Positions 18,384 to 27,184 are shown, numbered from the stretch's first letter. The stretch is 64,000 nucleotides of DNA from Burkholderia sp. NRF60-BP8 (GCF_001522585.2 NZ_CP013373.1:3100001-3164000), one strand, 5' to 3'. The notes: generated by a model not told the origin, from the letters alone. Program-made: numbers and translations.

Positions 18384-19309
18384 CATTTTCTCCGGGTTAG
18401 GTCAAACTGTTCAAACTCGCGCGCCTTCGCACGCTGGTACGCGTCGTACAGCGCCGCGAACACGGGGCCCGGCTTGCCGCCCTGCACGGGCAGATCGTCG
18501 AGCGACGTGACGGGCAGGATTTCCTTGGTGGCCGACGTGATCATGATTTCGTCGGCCGAACGCAGCTCGACCTCGCTGATCTCGCGCGCGACGAACCGGA
18601 TCCCGCATTCGTCGGCCAGTTGCTCGACCAGCGCGTAGCGGACCCCTTCGAGGATCTTGTTGCTGCGCGGCGGCGCGAACAGTTCGCCGTTCTTCACGAT
18701 CCACACGTTCGACGACGAGCCTTCGGTCACGTTTTCGTCGCGCAACTGAATCGTCTCGAACGCGTCGCGTTCGGCCGCATGCTGCGCCATCAATACGTTG
18801 CCGAGCAGCGAGATCGACTTGATGTCGCAATGCAGCCAGCGGCGATCCTCGGCCGTCACGCAGCGCACGCCCTTCGCGCGCTCCTCTTCCGACGGCAGGC
18901 GCAGCGGGCTCGTCATCGCGAACACCGTCGGCACCGCGTTCGCCGGGAACGCGTGGCCGCGCTTCGCGACGCCGCGCGTCACCTGCAGGTAGACGAGCGC
19001 GTTGCCGTCGCCGAGGCCTTCGGCGTTCGCCGCGACCACCCGCTCGATCAGCGCGCGCCAGCCGGCCGCATCGTGCGGGTCGTCGATGCCGATCTTCTTC
19101 AGGCTGCGCGCGAGCCGCTCCAGATGCTGTTCGATCCGGAACGGCACGTGCGCGCCGTCGTGCGCATACACGGGGACGACTTCATACACGCCGTCGCCGA
19201 AGATGAACCCGCGGTCGAGCACCGGCACACGGGCTTCGGACAGCGGTACCAGTTCCTCCTGCGACGAGACGCTGAGGTAGACGATCGGTTCGAATTCGGC
19301 TTGGCTCAT
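18383..19309 (-). CDS. D-amino-acid transaminase, class IV aminotransferase
   Basis: PLP enzyme that interconverts D-alanine and D-glutamate with 2-oxoacids, useful for wall precursor supply. The 308-residue protein has the PLP lysine in CDIKSISLLGN (K164), the conserved VTEGSSSNVW near residue 196 and the entry motif LDRGFIFGDGVYEV. Class IV also includes branched-chain transaminases and aminodeoxychorismate lyase; neighbourhood to a D-Ala carboxypeptidase and close matching of the GDGVYEV segment favour the D-amino-acid type. It lies 48 bases after the dacA-type gene and overlaps DUF493. Confidence 0.87.
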   Translation of the reverse strand: MSQAEFEPIVYLSVSSQEELVPLSEARVPVLDRGFIFGDGVYEVVPVYAHDGAHVPFRIEQHLERLARSLKKIGIDDPHDAAGWRALIERVVAANAEGLGDGNALVYLQVTRGVAKRGHAFPANAVPTVFAMTSPLRLPSEEERAKGVRCVTAEDRRWLHCDIKSISLLGNVLMAQHAAERDAFETIQLRDENVTEGSSSNVWIVKNGELFAPPRSNKILEGVRYALVEQLADECGIRFVAREISEVELRSADEIMITSATKEILPVTSLDDLPVQGGKPGPVFAALYDAYQRAKAREFEQFDLTRRK

Positions 19310-19357
19310 GGCTATGACAGATGGGGATGAAGTCGTGAAAACAAAGGCCCGTCGCGC

Positions 19358-20668
19358 TTACTTCTTCTTGCTGAACATCAGCAGGATCGAGTCCCAGATA
19401 CGTCCGAAGATACCCGCTTCCGGCACGGCCTGCAGTGCCACGACCGGGAATTCGGACAGCGTCTTGCCGTCGGCGACGATCTTCACGGTGCCGACCTGCT
19501 GGCCTTGCGCGAGCGGCGCGATCAGCGGCGCGTTGACGTCGACTTCGGTCTTGACCTTGTCGCCGAGGCCGCGCGGCACGGTCGCCCATTGGTCGGCGCT
19601 CACGCCGACCTGCACGGTGTTGTCCTTGCCCTTGTAGAGGCGCGGCGTCGCGATCGCCTGGCCGCCCTTGAACAGGCGCACCGAGTCGAACGCGCTGTAG
19701 CCGTAGTTCAGCATCTTCATGCTGTCCTGCGTACGGTCGCTTTCCTTCTGCTCGCCCATCATCACCGACACGAGGCGGCGCTGGCCGTCGACACCCGGGA
19801 TCGCGCGCTTGGCCGACGCGATCAGGCAGTAGCCAGCCGCCTGCGTATGGCCCGTCTTCAGGCCGTCGACCGTCGGGTCGAGCCACAGCAGCCGGTTGCG
19901 GTTGCCCTGGCGGATGTTGTTGTACTTGAATTCCTTCTCCGAGAAGATCCCGTAGTACTGCGGAAAATCGCGGATCAGGTGCGCGGACAGCTTCGCGAGG
20001 TCGCCGGCCGTCGTGTAGTGGTTCGGGTCGGGCATGCCGTTCACGTCGGCGAAGTGCGTGCCCTTCATGCCGAGGCGCGCGGCCTCGTCGTTCATCATCG
20101 TGACGAACTGCCCTTCGCTGCCGCCGACGAGTTCGGCCAGCGCGATCGCGGCATCGTTGCCCGACTGGATGATCATCCCGTACACGAGGTCATGCACGGA
20201 CACCGGCTTGTTCGCCTCGATGAACATGCGCGACTCGTCGCGGCCGACGCGGCGCACCGCGTCGCTCGGCGTGACGATCTGCTCCATCGAGATCTTCTTC
20301 TTGTCGAGCGCCTCGAACACGAGGTACGCCGTCATCAGCTTCGTCAGCGACGCCGGCTCGACGCGTTCGTCCGCATTGCCCGATGCGAGCACCGTGTTGC
20401 TCGTCGCGTCGACGAGCACCCACGAGCGTGCGTTCACGCCCGGCGGCGGCACCGCGCCCGGCATGTAGGTCGCGGGCGCGCCGGTGGACTGCTCGGCGGC
20501 CGGCGCCGCATGCGCGGCCTTGGCCTTGGCGGCCGGCTTCGCCTCGGCGACGACGATGGTCGATGCGAGCGCGACGGGCAGCATCACGCCGAGCGCGACG
20601 TTGCGCGCGGCGGTGCCGAAGGCGATGGAGGAAGCGAGGGACTTGAGGCCTTGGGAAGACAGACGCAT
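19358..20668 (-). CDS. dacA: D-alanyl-D-alanine carboxypeptidase (PBP5/6 type)
   Basis: Periplasmic, membrane-anchored penicillin-binding protein that trims the terminal D-Ala of peptidoglycan stem peptides. The 436-residue precursor has a long signal region (about 1-43), an Ala/Lys-rich linker, then the active-site motifs SLTK (107-110, nucleophile S107), SGN (169-171) and KTG (271-273), the C-terminal PBP5 domain, and a final amphipathic FGRIWDSILLMFSKKK anchor. The ATG at 20668 is preferred; further upstream in-frame codons lack a ribosome site. Could equally be named dacC. A perfect TATAAT lies upstream at 20893-20898. Confidence 0.94.
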   Translation of the reverse strand: MRLSSQGLKSLASSIAFGTAARNVALGVMLPVALASTIVVAEAKPAAKAKAAHAAPAAEQSTGAPATYMPGAVPPPGVNARSWVLVDATSNTVLASGNADERVEPASLTKLMTAYLVFEALDKKKISMEQIVTPSDAVRRVGRDESRMFIEANKPVSVHDLVYGMIIQSGNDAAIALAELVGGSEGQFVTMMNDEAARLGMKGTHFADVNGMPDPNHYTTAGDLAKLSAHLIRDFPQYYGIFSEKEFKYNNIRQGNRNRLLWLDPTVDGLKTGHTQAAGYCLIASAKRAIPGVDGQRRLVSVMMGEQKESDRTQDSMKMLNYGYSAFDSVRLFKGGQAIATPRLYKGKDNTVQVGVSADQWATVPRGLGDKVKTEVDVNAPLIAPLAQGQQVGTVKIVADGKTLSEFPVVALQAVPEAGIFGRIWDSILLMFSKKK

Positions 20669-20734
20669 GATCGATTCAGGCTGATGGCAGAAAGTGCGGT
20701 GCGAAACGCGCAGGGTTGAACGGCAAGGCGGCGG

Positions 20735-20778
20735 GCGTTTCGGGCACTCGCCCGACACTGTCGGGCAACGCGAAACGC
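20735..20778 (-). promoter_or_regulatory. Nested inverted repeat in the dacA 5' leader
   Basis: Outer arms GCGTTTCG (20735-20742) and CGAAACGC (20771-20778) enclose a second perfect repeat GCCCGACA-C-TGTCGGGC (20750-20766). If transcription starts downstream of the TATAAT at 20893-20898, this would be in the transcript about 70 bases before the start codon and could fold into a two-tier structure, or serve as a DNA operator. Confidence 0.4.
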
Positions 20779-20892
20779 GCCGGTTGGACTCGTGCGGACG
20801 CGTTCGGTTCGCGGCCGTCGCGAGCGGGCGGACAGGCGGCGAAACGAGCGCCGCATGGGCCCAGCCGGGCCGCGGGCAACGCGGAATGCGGC

Positions 20893-20898
20893 CATTAT
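20893..20898 (-). promoter_or_regulatory. Candidate -10 box for dacA
   Basis: A perfect TATAAT on the minus strand. The -35 region at 16-17 bases is poor (GAAAAC or CGAAAA), so strength is uncertain. It predicts a leader of about 215 bases. Confidence 0.35.
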
Positions 20899-21188
20899 AC
20901 GTGGCCGCGAACGGCGTTTTCGCGAACCGGGCTCGGGATGGGCGCGCCGCGACGCAGCGCGCAGGCGATGTGCAAGTCGGGAATGCGCAGCTGCGCGGCT
21001 GTAGCGGCTTGCAATGGAGATCGGTCGTGCCTGGAATTGACGTGATCTCTTGCTCGGAATAGCTGCAGCTGACGGCATGCGCGTGCCTGAATTATCTGCA
21101 ACTTGATTCGCTCGGCTCGGCAACCGGGCAGATGCGCCGATTTGCGACCCAATCTGACTGACAAACCGATACGCCGTAGCGAGTGCGC

Positions 21189-21605
21189 TTACAGGCGTAC
21201 ACGCGCCGCCAGAACCTGGTCCCACCATGATGGCGGTAACGGAATCTCGGAATTGCCCTGAACAGGATCTCCGCTGGAAAACAGGAGACTCGGACCGGTG
21301 CACTTCTCGGCTCCCCTTGGCGAGTCGGAAGAACACACGCCATCAGACCATATAAAAGCGGCAACAGGTGTGCTGAACGTGCGCTGTGCGAGCTTTTTGC
21401 CGTCTCTTCCATTGAAAATCCGTCCGACGTATTCTGAATTTCCTCCGGGAACCCACTGAAGCAAGCAACGTTCAGCTACGTAAAGACCATCCGGGGATGT
21501 CGATTTCCGGCACTCTGTACCGTGTGGCGTGCGATCGACGAGGCAGAAGAAAAGCGCGCCAATCGCCGCGACAAACAATGCGATCCGTTTTAATGACCGT
21601 TTCAC
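21189..21605 (-). CDS. Small membrane or exported protein partnered with the DUF6402-like gene
   Basis: Unrecognised 138-residue protein. The N-terminus MKRSLKRIALFVAAIGALFFCLVD is basic then hydrophobic, as in a signal anchor, and the rest would be periplasmic with several cysteines. The GTG start at 21605 overlaps the stop of the upstream gene by a few bases, so translation is coupled. Base composition is visibly less GC-rich than its surroundings, with more A/T in third positions. A coupled small membrane protein after a DUF6402-like gene suggests an immunity or accessory partner; this is inference only. Confidence 0.6.
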   Translation of the reverse strand: MKRSLKRIALFVAAIGALFFCLVDRTPHGTECRKSTSPDGLYVAERCLLQWVPGGNSEYVGRIFNGRDGKKLAQRTFSTPVAAFIWSDGVCSSDSPRGAEKCTGPSLLFSSGDPVQGNSEIPLPPSWWDQVLAARVRL

Positions 21606-22816
21606 AGGTAAATCTCGATAGGCGGCACAACAGGAACATAACGGCGGTCGGAATAAATGACGAAGTCGCCGCCTCGATGGTGTCTAATTGCCCACTGTCG
21701 AAAATCGCTGTTGTGGACAGGATGATAGAGATTACCCCTGATGACCGGATTGCCAAGGGTCACCGAAGTGTTGAGGTACGGAAGGCTAACCGGAGATTCG
21801 AGGTAAGGAACATATGGAGAGGTCGCAGCAACAGCATCGAGCGGAATGACAATCACGCCATCGCGGCTCCAGTGCCCCAGATACTGCGACCGACCACCCT
21901 TCCTGTCAGTGAAGGTGTAGTTGTCTTTCACATATACCCAGATGCCTCTTACGTCGGCTCGTGTTCTCCTGGATTCAGCATCCCAGTAAAAGCGTGCGTG
22001 CCCGAGCGCCGCGTAGAGATTGAATGAGCCGAGCGCGCTGCTGAGATCATCGGGTACGCCCCCCCTCGCCAAAGTGTGCAAGAGAAGCTCGATTTTCTGT
22101 CCAAATGAACCATCGACCGATGCCAGTTGAAATTGAAAGCGGCGATGCAGGGTCGCGACATCGTCACCGCATATGTCCGCGGAATCCAGCAGAGTCAATC
22201 GCTCCTTGTAGGGCCCAAGCTTTCCTTTCAGTGTCTCCTTGGCTGCCGGCGAGCGTATGGCCTCATTTATCAGATAGTCGTATTTCTTCTTCGCACGGGC
22301 AAACCGGAGCACCCAATCCAGCTTGACGGTGGTGGTGTCATACATTTCAGGCGGATACGGCCTGCCGTCCTGATTAATTTCTGCCGCCTCGTCTGCGTCC
22401 GTTGGAGAGTAGTTGAGCGCTCCGGCAAACCATCGCTCCATCAGTTTGGCCCCAATCGGCATCATCTCCTTACGCATCGCGCCAGGGATTTCCTGAATGT
22501 CGAACGCAGGCACCGTCTTTTCGAGCTTCGTTGGCGCAGGTGCTTTGGCCGGCTTAGGTGGATCAGCCGTGTTCAGCCAGGTTTTGAAGCGGGAAAAAGC
22601 ATCCACGGCCCCCCATATGTCATCCACCATCTTGACCATCGGGTCTGGCTTTGGCGGCTTCGGGGCCGGCACGGCCTTCGCCACGGGCGCTGGTGAAGCG
22701 GGAAGCGCAGGCGGCGCCCGGTCCATCGACAAACCTGCGTCATGTACGATGCGCGCGCCCTCTGTCCTGCTCCAGCGCCATAGCAGCTTGTTGATTTTGT
22801 AATACGACAGATCCAT
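21602..22816 (-). CDS. DUF6402-like protein, possible type VI secretion cargo
   Basis: 404-residue protein without a signal peptide or membrane helices. A Pro/Ala/Lys-rich linker (about 35-65 and 90-105) precedes a C-terminal domain with ALGHARFYWDAESR, GIWVYVKDNYTFTD, SQYLGHWSRDGVIVIP and DFRQWAIRHHRGGDFVIYSD, which I recall as the DUF6402 pattern. Members are often found near VgrG or PAAR genes in Burkholderia and relatives, but none is in this window and the activity is unknown. The ATG at 22816 has AGGA nearby. The frame stays open upstream to 23035. Composition suggests horizontal acquisition. The small overlapping gene downstream may be its partner. Confidence 0.6.
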   Translation of the reverse strand: MDLSYYKINKLLWRWSRTEGARIVHDAGLSMDRAPPALPASPAPVAKAVPAPKPPKPDPMVKMVDDIWGAVDAFSRFKTWLNTADPPKPAKAPAPTKLEKTVPAFDIQEIPGAMRKEMMPIGAKLMERWFAGALNYSPTDADEAAEINQDGRPYPPEMYDTTTVKLDWVLRFARAKKKYDYLINEAIRSPAAKETLKGKLGPYKERLTLLDSADICGDDVATLHRRFQFQLASVDGSFGQKIELLLHTLARGGVPDDLSSALGSFNLYAALGHARFYWDAESRRTRADVRGIWVYVKDNYTFTDRKGGRSQYLGHWSRDGVIVIPLDAVAATSPYVPYLESPVSLPYLNTSVTLGNPVIRGNLYHPVHNSDFRQWAIRHHRGGDFVIYSDRRYVPVVPPIEIYL

Positions 22817-23279
22817 AGATCGGCGTCCTGCATGCAAATGAATGCTTGTTTGATGGACACCCGAGACCTGATCGATATCTGCACGAAACCCACGAAACGC
22901 GCCCGGAATCGGTTTCCATCTTTCGACGGCCGACTGTACTGGATTTCCGTCAGATAAATTAGAGAGCATGTGCCGATTGGCCACGCGCAGCCTCGGCCGC
23001 CCCCAGTATTTCGACGTCGGGAAACACTGATCCAAGCAGTTGCGCTGTCCGCAAATCCCCGTCGGGACGTGCTCGCAGCACGAACTCAGCCTTTATTCAG
23101 TGCTTCCCGAAATGCAACGTGCTCGCGAAGGCAAACTGCGAACCAATGTCAACGCGCGAAAATAGAACGCGCGTATGGTTTCGGATGATCCGGGCACGTG
23201 ACGTCGATCAACTGCAGTTACTTCGAGCAGGAAACAATCTCGCTTGCAAATACGGGGGCTGTCTCAAATGCAAGTCGCC
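22817..23279. other. 463-base AT-richer junction, possible gene remnant
   Basis: The frame of the DUF6402-like gene remains open to 23035 on the minus strand, which could be a true N-terminal extension or a decayed fragment. A small hairpin CGTGCT-CGC-AGCACG lies at 23068-23082. Nothing else recognisable. It separates the accessory pair from the conserved hydrolase at 23280. Confidence 0.4.
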
Positions 23280-23924
23280 CTACCGCCACGCGTCGACGAT
23301 GATGCGCTTCAGCACGTGCAGCTTGCGATGGAGGAAATGCTCGGCGCCGGGGATCACGACGACCGGCAGCTCCTGCGGCCGCGCCCAGTCGTACACCGAC
23401 GCGATCGGCACCGTGTCGTCGGTTTCGCCGTGGATCACGAGCGTGTTCTCGGGCACGTCGGCCACCTGCCAGCGGCTCGCGGCCGTGCCGACGAACACCA
23501 TTCGCTCGATCGTCTCGCCCGCGTCGCGCAGGCGCTTCGCGACGTGCGACAGCACGAAGGTGCCGAACGAGAAGCCCGCGAGCACGAGCGGCAGGTCCGC
23601 ATACGCGGGCTGGGCGCGCATGTGCGCGAGCACCGCGAGCAGGTCGTCGGCCTCGCCGGCGCCGTTGTCGTGCACGCCTTCGGTCGCGCCGACGCCGCGG
23701 AAGTTCGACCGGTAGACGACGTAATTCAGTTGCACGAGCGTGCGCGCGAGCGTCTGCGCGACCTTGTTGTCCATCGTGCCGCCGAACAACGGATGCGGAT
23801 GCGCGACGAGCGCGATGCCGCGCGGCGCGGCGCCGCCTTCGCGCACGGCGTCGGGCAGGTCGACCGCGATTTCGATCTGGCCGATCGGGCCCGCGATCAG
23901 CGATTTCTGCGTATGAACGTTCAT
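23280..23924 (-). CDS. Alpha/beta hydrolase (serine esterase/lipase-like)
   Basis: Cytoplasmic hydrolase of 214 residues. A conserved AHPHPLFGGTMDNKV near residue 41 provides the oxyanion region, the nucleophile is S119 in GFSFG, and the acid and base are in HGETDDTVP (about 167-175) and PGAEHFLH (about 195). This matches the short COG2945-type alpha/beta hydrolases. Substrate unknown. It is followed 13 bases upstream on its own strand by the ferredoxin gene, so the two probably share a transcript. Confidence 0.83.
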   Translation of the reverse strand: MNVHTQKSLIAGPIGQIEIAVDLPDAVREGGAAPRGIALVAHPHPLFGGTMDNKVAQTLARTLVQLNYVVYRSNFRGVGATEGVHDNGAGEADDLLAVLAHMRAQPAYADLPLVLAGFSFGTFVLSHVAKRLRDAGETIERMVFVGTAASRWQVADVPENTLVIHGETDDTVPIASVYDWARPQELPVVVIPGAEHFLHRKLHVLKRIIVDAWR

Positions 23925-23937
23925 TCGGCCGGCCCGC

Positions 23938-24255
23938 TCAGATCTTCAGGCGCTCGACGACCTTGCCGTCGCGCAGGTGCGACTCGACGATCTCGTCGAT
24001 GTCGGCCCGATCAACGTACGTGTACCACGTGCCTTCCGGATACACGACCATCACCGGCCCTTCCTCGCAGCGGTCGAGGCAGCCGGCCTTGTTGATGCGG
24101 ACCTTGCCGGGCCCCGTGAGACCGAGTTCCTTCACGCGCTTTTTCGCGTATTCCTGCATGGTCTGCGCGTCGCATTGCGCGCAGCTCGGGCGCTCGGCGC
24201 CCGGTTCGCGCTGGTTCAGGCAGAAGAAGACGTGGTGCTGGTAGTAGGAATCCAT
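23938..24255 (-). CDS. Thioredoxin-like [2Fe-2S] ferredoxin
   Basis: Small iron-sulfur protein of 105 residues. Cysteines C12, C25, C59 and C63 fit the C-x(12)-C-x(33)-C-x(3)-C pattern of thioredoxin-fold ferredoxins, with the final pair in AGCLDRCEEGP. C28 is an extra cysteine. These proteins act as single electron carriers, or are related to the NuoE/HoxE subunit; partner enzymes are not apparent here. It precedes the hydrolase gene by 13 bases on the same strand. Confidence 0.87.
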   Translation of the reverse strand: MDSYYQHHVFFCLNQREPGAERPSCAQCDAQTMQEYAKKRVKELGLTGPGKVRINKAGCLDRCEEGPVMVVYPEGTWYTYVDRADIDEIVESHLRDGKVVERLKI

Positions 24256-24362
24256 GATGGTGACGTGCGGCCCGGCGCAAGGCCGTGCGGAAAGAAGGGC
24301 GATGAATTGCCGTTACGCGAAGCGGCAACGGAGGATGCGGACGATTATAGCGACCGGCGCAC

Positions 24363-24388
24363 GCGGCTGCCCGCGGCACGGCAGCCGC
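24363..24388 (-). terminator. Hairpin after the VanZ-like gene
   Basis: Perfect 9-bp arms GCGGCTGCC (24363-24371) and GGCAGCCGC (24380-24388), loop of 8, about 22 bases beyond the minus-strand stop. No clear T tract, so termination may be inefficient. Confidence 0.4.
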
Positions 24389-24410
24389 CGCACGGGCCCC
24401 GGCTGCCGCG

Positions 24411-25562
24411 TCAGCGGCGCAGCGCGGCCGGCAGCCACGCGTGCTCGACGCGCTGGCCGAGCCAGATCAGCGCCGCGTAGGGCCAGATCCACGCGAGCCA
24501 GCGCGCGATGCTGTTGAAGTGCACGTAGCGGCCCTGCCGCCACCCCGACAGCGTGAAGTCGAAGAACGGGTTGACCGGCAGCAGGTTCACGAGCGCGACG
24601 CCGGCCAGCAGCGCGAGCGCCGCGAGCATCGCGCGCCACGTCGCCGGCACGCGCAATGCGACGAGCGCCGCCGCGAAACCCAGCTCGATGCCGAGCCGCG
24701 CGCCGGGCGTCGCCCACACGACGACGAGGCCGGTGGCCGACTGCATGAACGTCGCGGCCGCCTTCAGCACGAGCGTGACGACGACCAGCGCGACCAGCAG
24801 CCGGATGCGCGGCGCGCGCGGGCGCATCGCGAGCGATGCGATCGCCAGCGCGGGGAACAGCATCAGCCCGCCGAGCACGGCTTCCCACGCGGAATCCGAC
24901 AACCAGCCGTCGACCCGCTCGGGCCATTCGCTGACGTGCCACGCGGCCGGCAGCCACGCGAGCAGCGCGTCCTGCATCGACGCGTCGGCGCGCTCCCACA
25001 GCGCGGCCGGCCAGTCGCCGATGCCGAACAGGAACGGCGACGGAAACACGATCGCGAACGGCCACAGCGCGGTGAGCAGCAACGGCGTCGACCCGTCGGC
25101 CTCCAGCCACGCGAAGCGCAGCCGGCGCAGCACGCCGCGGTCGAGCAGCGCGCCGGCGGCCGGCGCGGCGAGCGCCGCGCCCAGCAGCGCGCCGAGCGCG
25201 TTCGCGCCGAGATCGAGATTCGACGCGACGCGCGTCGGCAGGTAGGTCTGCAGCGCCTCCATCGTCCCCGACAGCAGCACGCCGAGCACGCTCGCGATCA
25301 GCGTCGCGGCCACGCCGCGCCAGCGCGGGTGCAGCGCGAGCACGCCGAGCGCGCCGAACGGCAGATAACCGAGCACGTTCGTGACCACGTCGAACGCCGT
25401 CACGTAGCGCTGCATCGGCGCGAACAGGTAATCGAACGGACCGATGCCGAGCGACGCCCAGCCTTCGAACGGATACAGCGACGCATAGACGATCAGCGCC
25501 GCGTAGGCGGCAAACGCCTGCCGCGCGAGCGGCGACGCGCGATGCGTGCCGGGCGCGCTCAT
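24411..25562 (-). CDS. VanZ-like family membrane protein
   Basis: Inner-membrane protein of 383 residues with about ten hydrophobic helices. The N-terminal half carries the VanZ-like pattern: LYPFEGW, NVLGYLPFGALGVLAL, then SGTMEALQTYLPTRVASNLDLGANALGALLG. The C-terminal half is a second hydrophobic block with no recognised domain. VanZ relatives are associated with low-level teicoplanin resistance in Gram-positives, but in Proteobacteria the role is unknown. It follows the transport lipoprotein gene by 19 bases and may be the last gene of the Mla-type operon. Confidence 0.8.
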   Translation of the reverse strand: MSAPGTHRASPLARQAFAAYAALIVYASLYPFEGWASLGIGPFDYLFAPMQRYVTAFDVVTNVLGYLPFGALGVLALHPRWRGVAATLIASVLGVLLSGTMEALQTYLPTRVASNLDLGANALGALLGAALAAPAAGALLDRGVLRRLRFAWLEADGSTPLLLTALWPFAIVFPSPFLFGIGDWPAALWERADASMQDALLAWLPAAWHVSEWPERVDGWLSDSAWEAVLGGLMLFPALAIASLAMRPRAPRIRLLVALVVVTLVLKAAATFMQSATGLVVVWATPGARLGIELGFAAALVALRVPATWRAMLAALALLAGVALVNLLPVNPFFDFTLSGWRQGRYVHFNSIARWLAWIWPYAALIWLGQRVEHAWLPAALRR

Positions 25563-25581
25563 CGCGGCTGCCCGCCGGGCG

Positions 25582-26199
25582 TCACGGCGTGCCCGCGTAC
25601 GCCTGCACGCCGACCCACGCGGCGATCTGCGACACGAGTTCGTCGCTGGCCGCCGCGAGCGCGCGCGCGCCGCCGGCCGCGTCGGGCGTGCTCGACGGCG
25701 CGCGCGCGACGAACGTGCGCTGGCCGAGCACCTTGCCGTCGAGCATCAGCGTCGCGCGCGCGGTCACCGCGCCGTGGCTTTGCGACTGTCCGTCGAAGAC
25801 CTGTTCGAATTCGCTCAGGTCGACCTTGAGGGTCGGCGCGCGCACGCCGTCGGCCCCTTCGAGCACCGTGCCGCGCGACGACAGCGCGCCGCGCAGCCGT
25901 TGCGTGAGCAACTGCGCGGGCGGCGCGGTCCAGCGGCTGTCGCGATAGACGGCCACGTGCTGCGCATCGGCGTACGCGAGGCGGTACGCGAACTTGTCCG
26001 TATCGAGCGCATCGGGCGCGGCGACGTCGAGCACCTTCAGCGCGGGGCCGGACCCGGTGGTCGCCACCGACGACACGGGCCCGAGGTCGTAGCGGATGTT
26101 CGACAGCACCGCGTTGTTGCCGGCGCAACCGGCCGCCAGCGCGAGCGTCAGCGCGGCAAGCGCGGCCGGGCGCAGCGCGCGGTCAAGGATTCGTGGCAT
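25582..26199 (-). CDS. ABC-type transport auxiliary lipoprotein (PqiC/LptE-like)
   Basis: Outer-membrane lipoprotein of 205 residues with a lipobox LALAAGC about 24 residues in. The ABC_trans_aux pattern is seen in LSNIRYDLGPV, then PPAQLLTQRLRGAL and LKVDLSEFEQVFDG. Such proteins accompany MCE-type lipid transporters and probably form the outer-membrane side of the pathway. The ATG at 26199 has AGGAA upstream; two further in-frame ATGs just before it are less well placed. It follows the MlaD-like gene by 38 bases. Confidence 0.85.
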   Translation of the reverse strand: MPRILDRALRPAALAALTLALAAGCAGNNAVLSNIRYDLGPVSSVATTGSGPALKVLDVAAPDALDTDKFAYRLAYADAQHVAVYRDSRWTAPPAQLLTQRLRGALSSRGTVLEGADGVRAPTLKVDLSEFEQVFDGQSQSHGAVTARATLMLDGKVLGQRTFVARAPSSTPDAAGGARALAAASDELVSQIAAWVGVQAYAGTP

Positions 26200-26237
26200 G
26201 GCGTATTCCTGCATGATGTTTCCGGTTTCGATGGACG

Positions 26238-27167
26238 TCATTGCCCGGCCGTCGCGCCCGGCCAGACGAAGCCCGCTTCGCCGGGCCCCGGCGCCGCGCC
26301 GGGCGACCCGAACAACAGACTGCGCGGGTTGCGGCCGAGTTCGCCGGCGACGTCCTTCAATTGCCGCGACGCGTCGCCGACGCTGCCGGCCAGCGCATTG
26401 AAGCGCGGCAGCGTGTCGTACTGCACGCGCGCGTTGAGCCCGTTCAGCGCGACGCCGACCTGCTCGGCGGCCGTGCCGGCCTTGTTCAGGTTCGACACGA
26501 GCGGCCCGTTCGGCTGCAGCAGCGTGTTCGCCGACGCCATCGCGCGGTTTACCTCGTGCATCGTCTCCGGCAGCGCGGCGACCGCCGGGCCGAGCTGCTT
26601 CGTCAGCGTCGCCGCGCCGTCGGCCGCGTGCTGCAGGCTTTCGGCGGTCGCGCGCAACTGCTCGCGCATCTCGGGCGACATCAGCGCGTTCGCGCTTTTC
26701 GCCGCGAGTTCGAGCTGCCGCAGCAGCACGTCGCCGCGCTCCTGGATCTGGTCGAACAGGCTCGGCCGCATCGGAATCTGCGCGATCGACTTCGGCGACG
26801 ACGGCAGCGGCGACAGATCGCGCCCCGTATCCTCGAGCTGCACGAACGCGATACCCGTCACGCCCTGGAAGCCGAGGCTGCCGTAGGTCGACTGCGTGAT
26901 CGGCGCGTCGTGATCGACGAGGATGCGGATCCGGATCTGCCCCGGGTGCGTGCGATCGAAGCCGATCGACTGCACCTTGCCGACGTCGAGGCCGCGAAAG
27001 CGCACGGCCGCGTCCGGGAACAGCCCCGTCACGTTGGTGCGCGCGAGCAGGTCGTACGGCACGCGCACGGTGCGGTCGACGTTGAACCAGAACACGGTGC
27101 CCGCGATCGCGAGCGTCAGCGCGATCGTGAACAGGCCGGCCCAGAACGCATGTGATTTGTTTTCCAT
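26238..27167 (-). CDS. MCE/MlaD-domain substrate-binding protein of a lipid ABC transporter
   Basis: Periplasmic protein anchored by an N-terminal helix (about residues 8-28: FWAGLFTIALTLAIAGTVFW). The MCE domain follows with VTGLFPDAAVRFRGLDVGKV and LGFQGVTGIAFVQLED, then a long helical C-terminal tail. At 309 residues it is longer than E. coli MlaD (183), as is usual for the PqiB/Yeb-like branch with a single MCE domain. It binds lipid and links the permease/ATPase pair to the auxiliary lipoprotein. It lies 17 bases after the ATPase gene; GGAACCC precedes the ATG. Confidence 0.9.
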   Translation of the reverse strand: MENKSHAFWAGLFTIALTLAIAGTVFWFNVDRTVRVPYDLLARTNVTGLFPDAAVRFRGLDVGKVQSIGFDRTHPGQIRIRILVDHDAPITQSTYGSLGFQGVTGIAFVQLEDTGRDLSPLPSSPKSIAQIPMRPSLFDQIQERGDVLLRQLELAAKSANALMSPEMREQLRATAESLQHAADGAATLTKQLGPAVAALPETMHEVNRAMASANTLLQPNGPLVSNLNKAGTAAEQVGVALNGLNARVQYDTLPRFNALAGSVGDASRQLKDVAGELGRNPRSLLFGSPGAAPGPGEAGFVWPGATAGQ

Positions 27168-27184
27168 TCGCGGGTTCCTTGCTT

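Larger units (their letters stand above)
20669..21188. other. 520-base gene-free stretch: dacA leader and promoter, edge of an AT-richer patch
   Basis: From right to left it holds an AT-richer junction next to the small gene at 21189, a candidate dacA promoter (TATAAT, minus strand), and a nested inverted repeat in the presumed dacA leader. No convincing coding frame on either strand. Confidence 0.5.
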
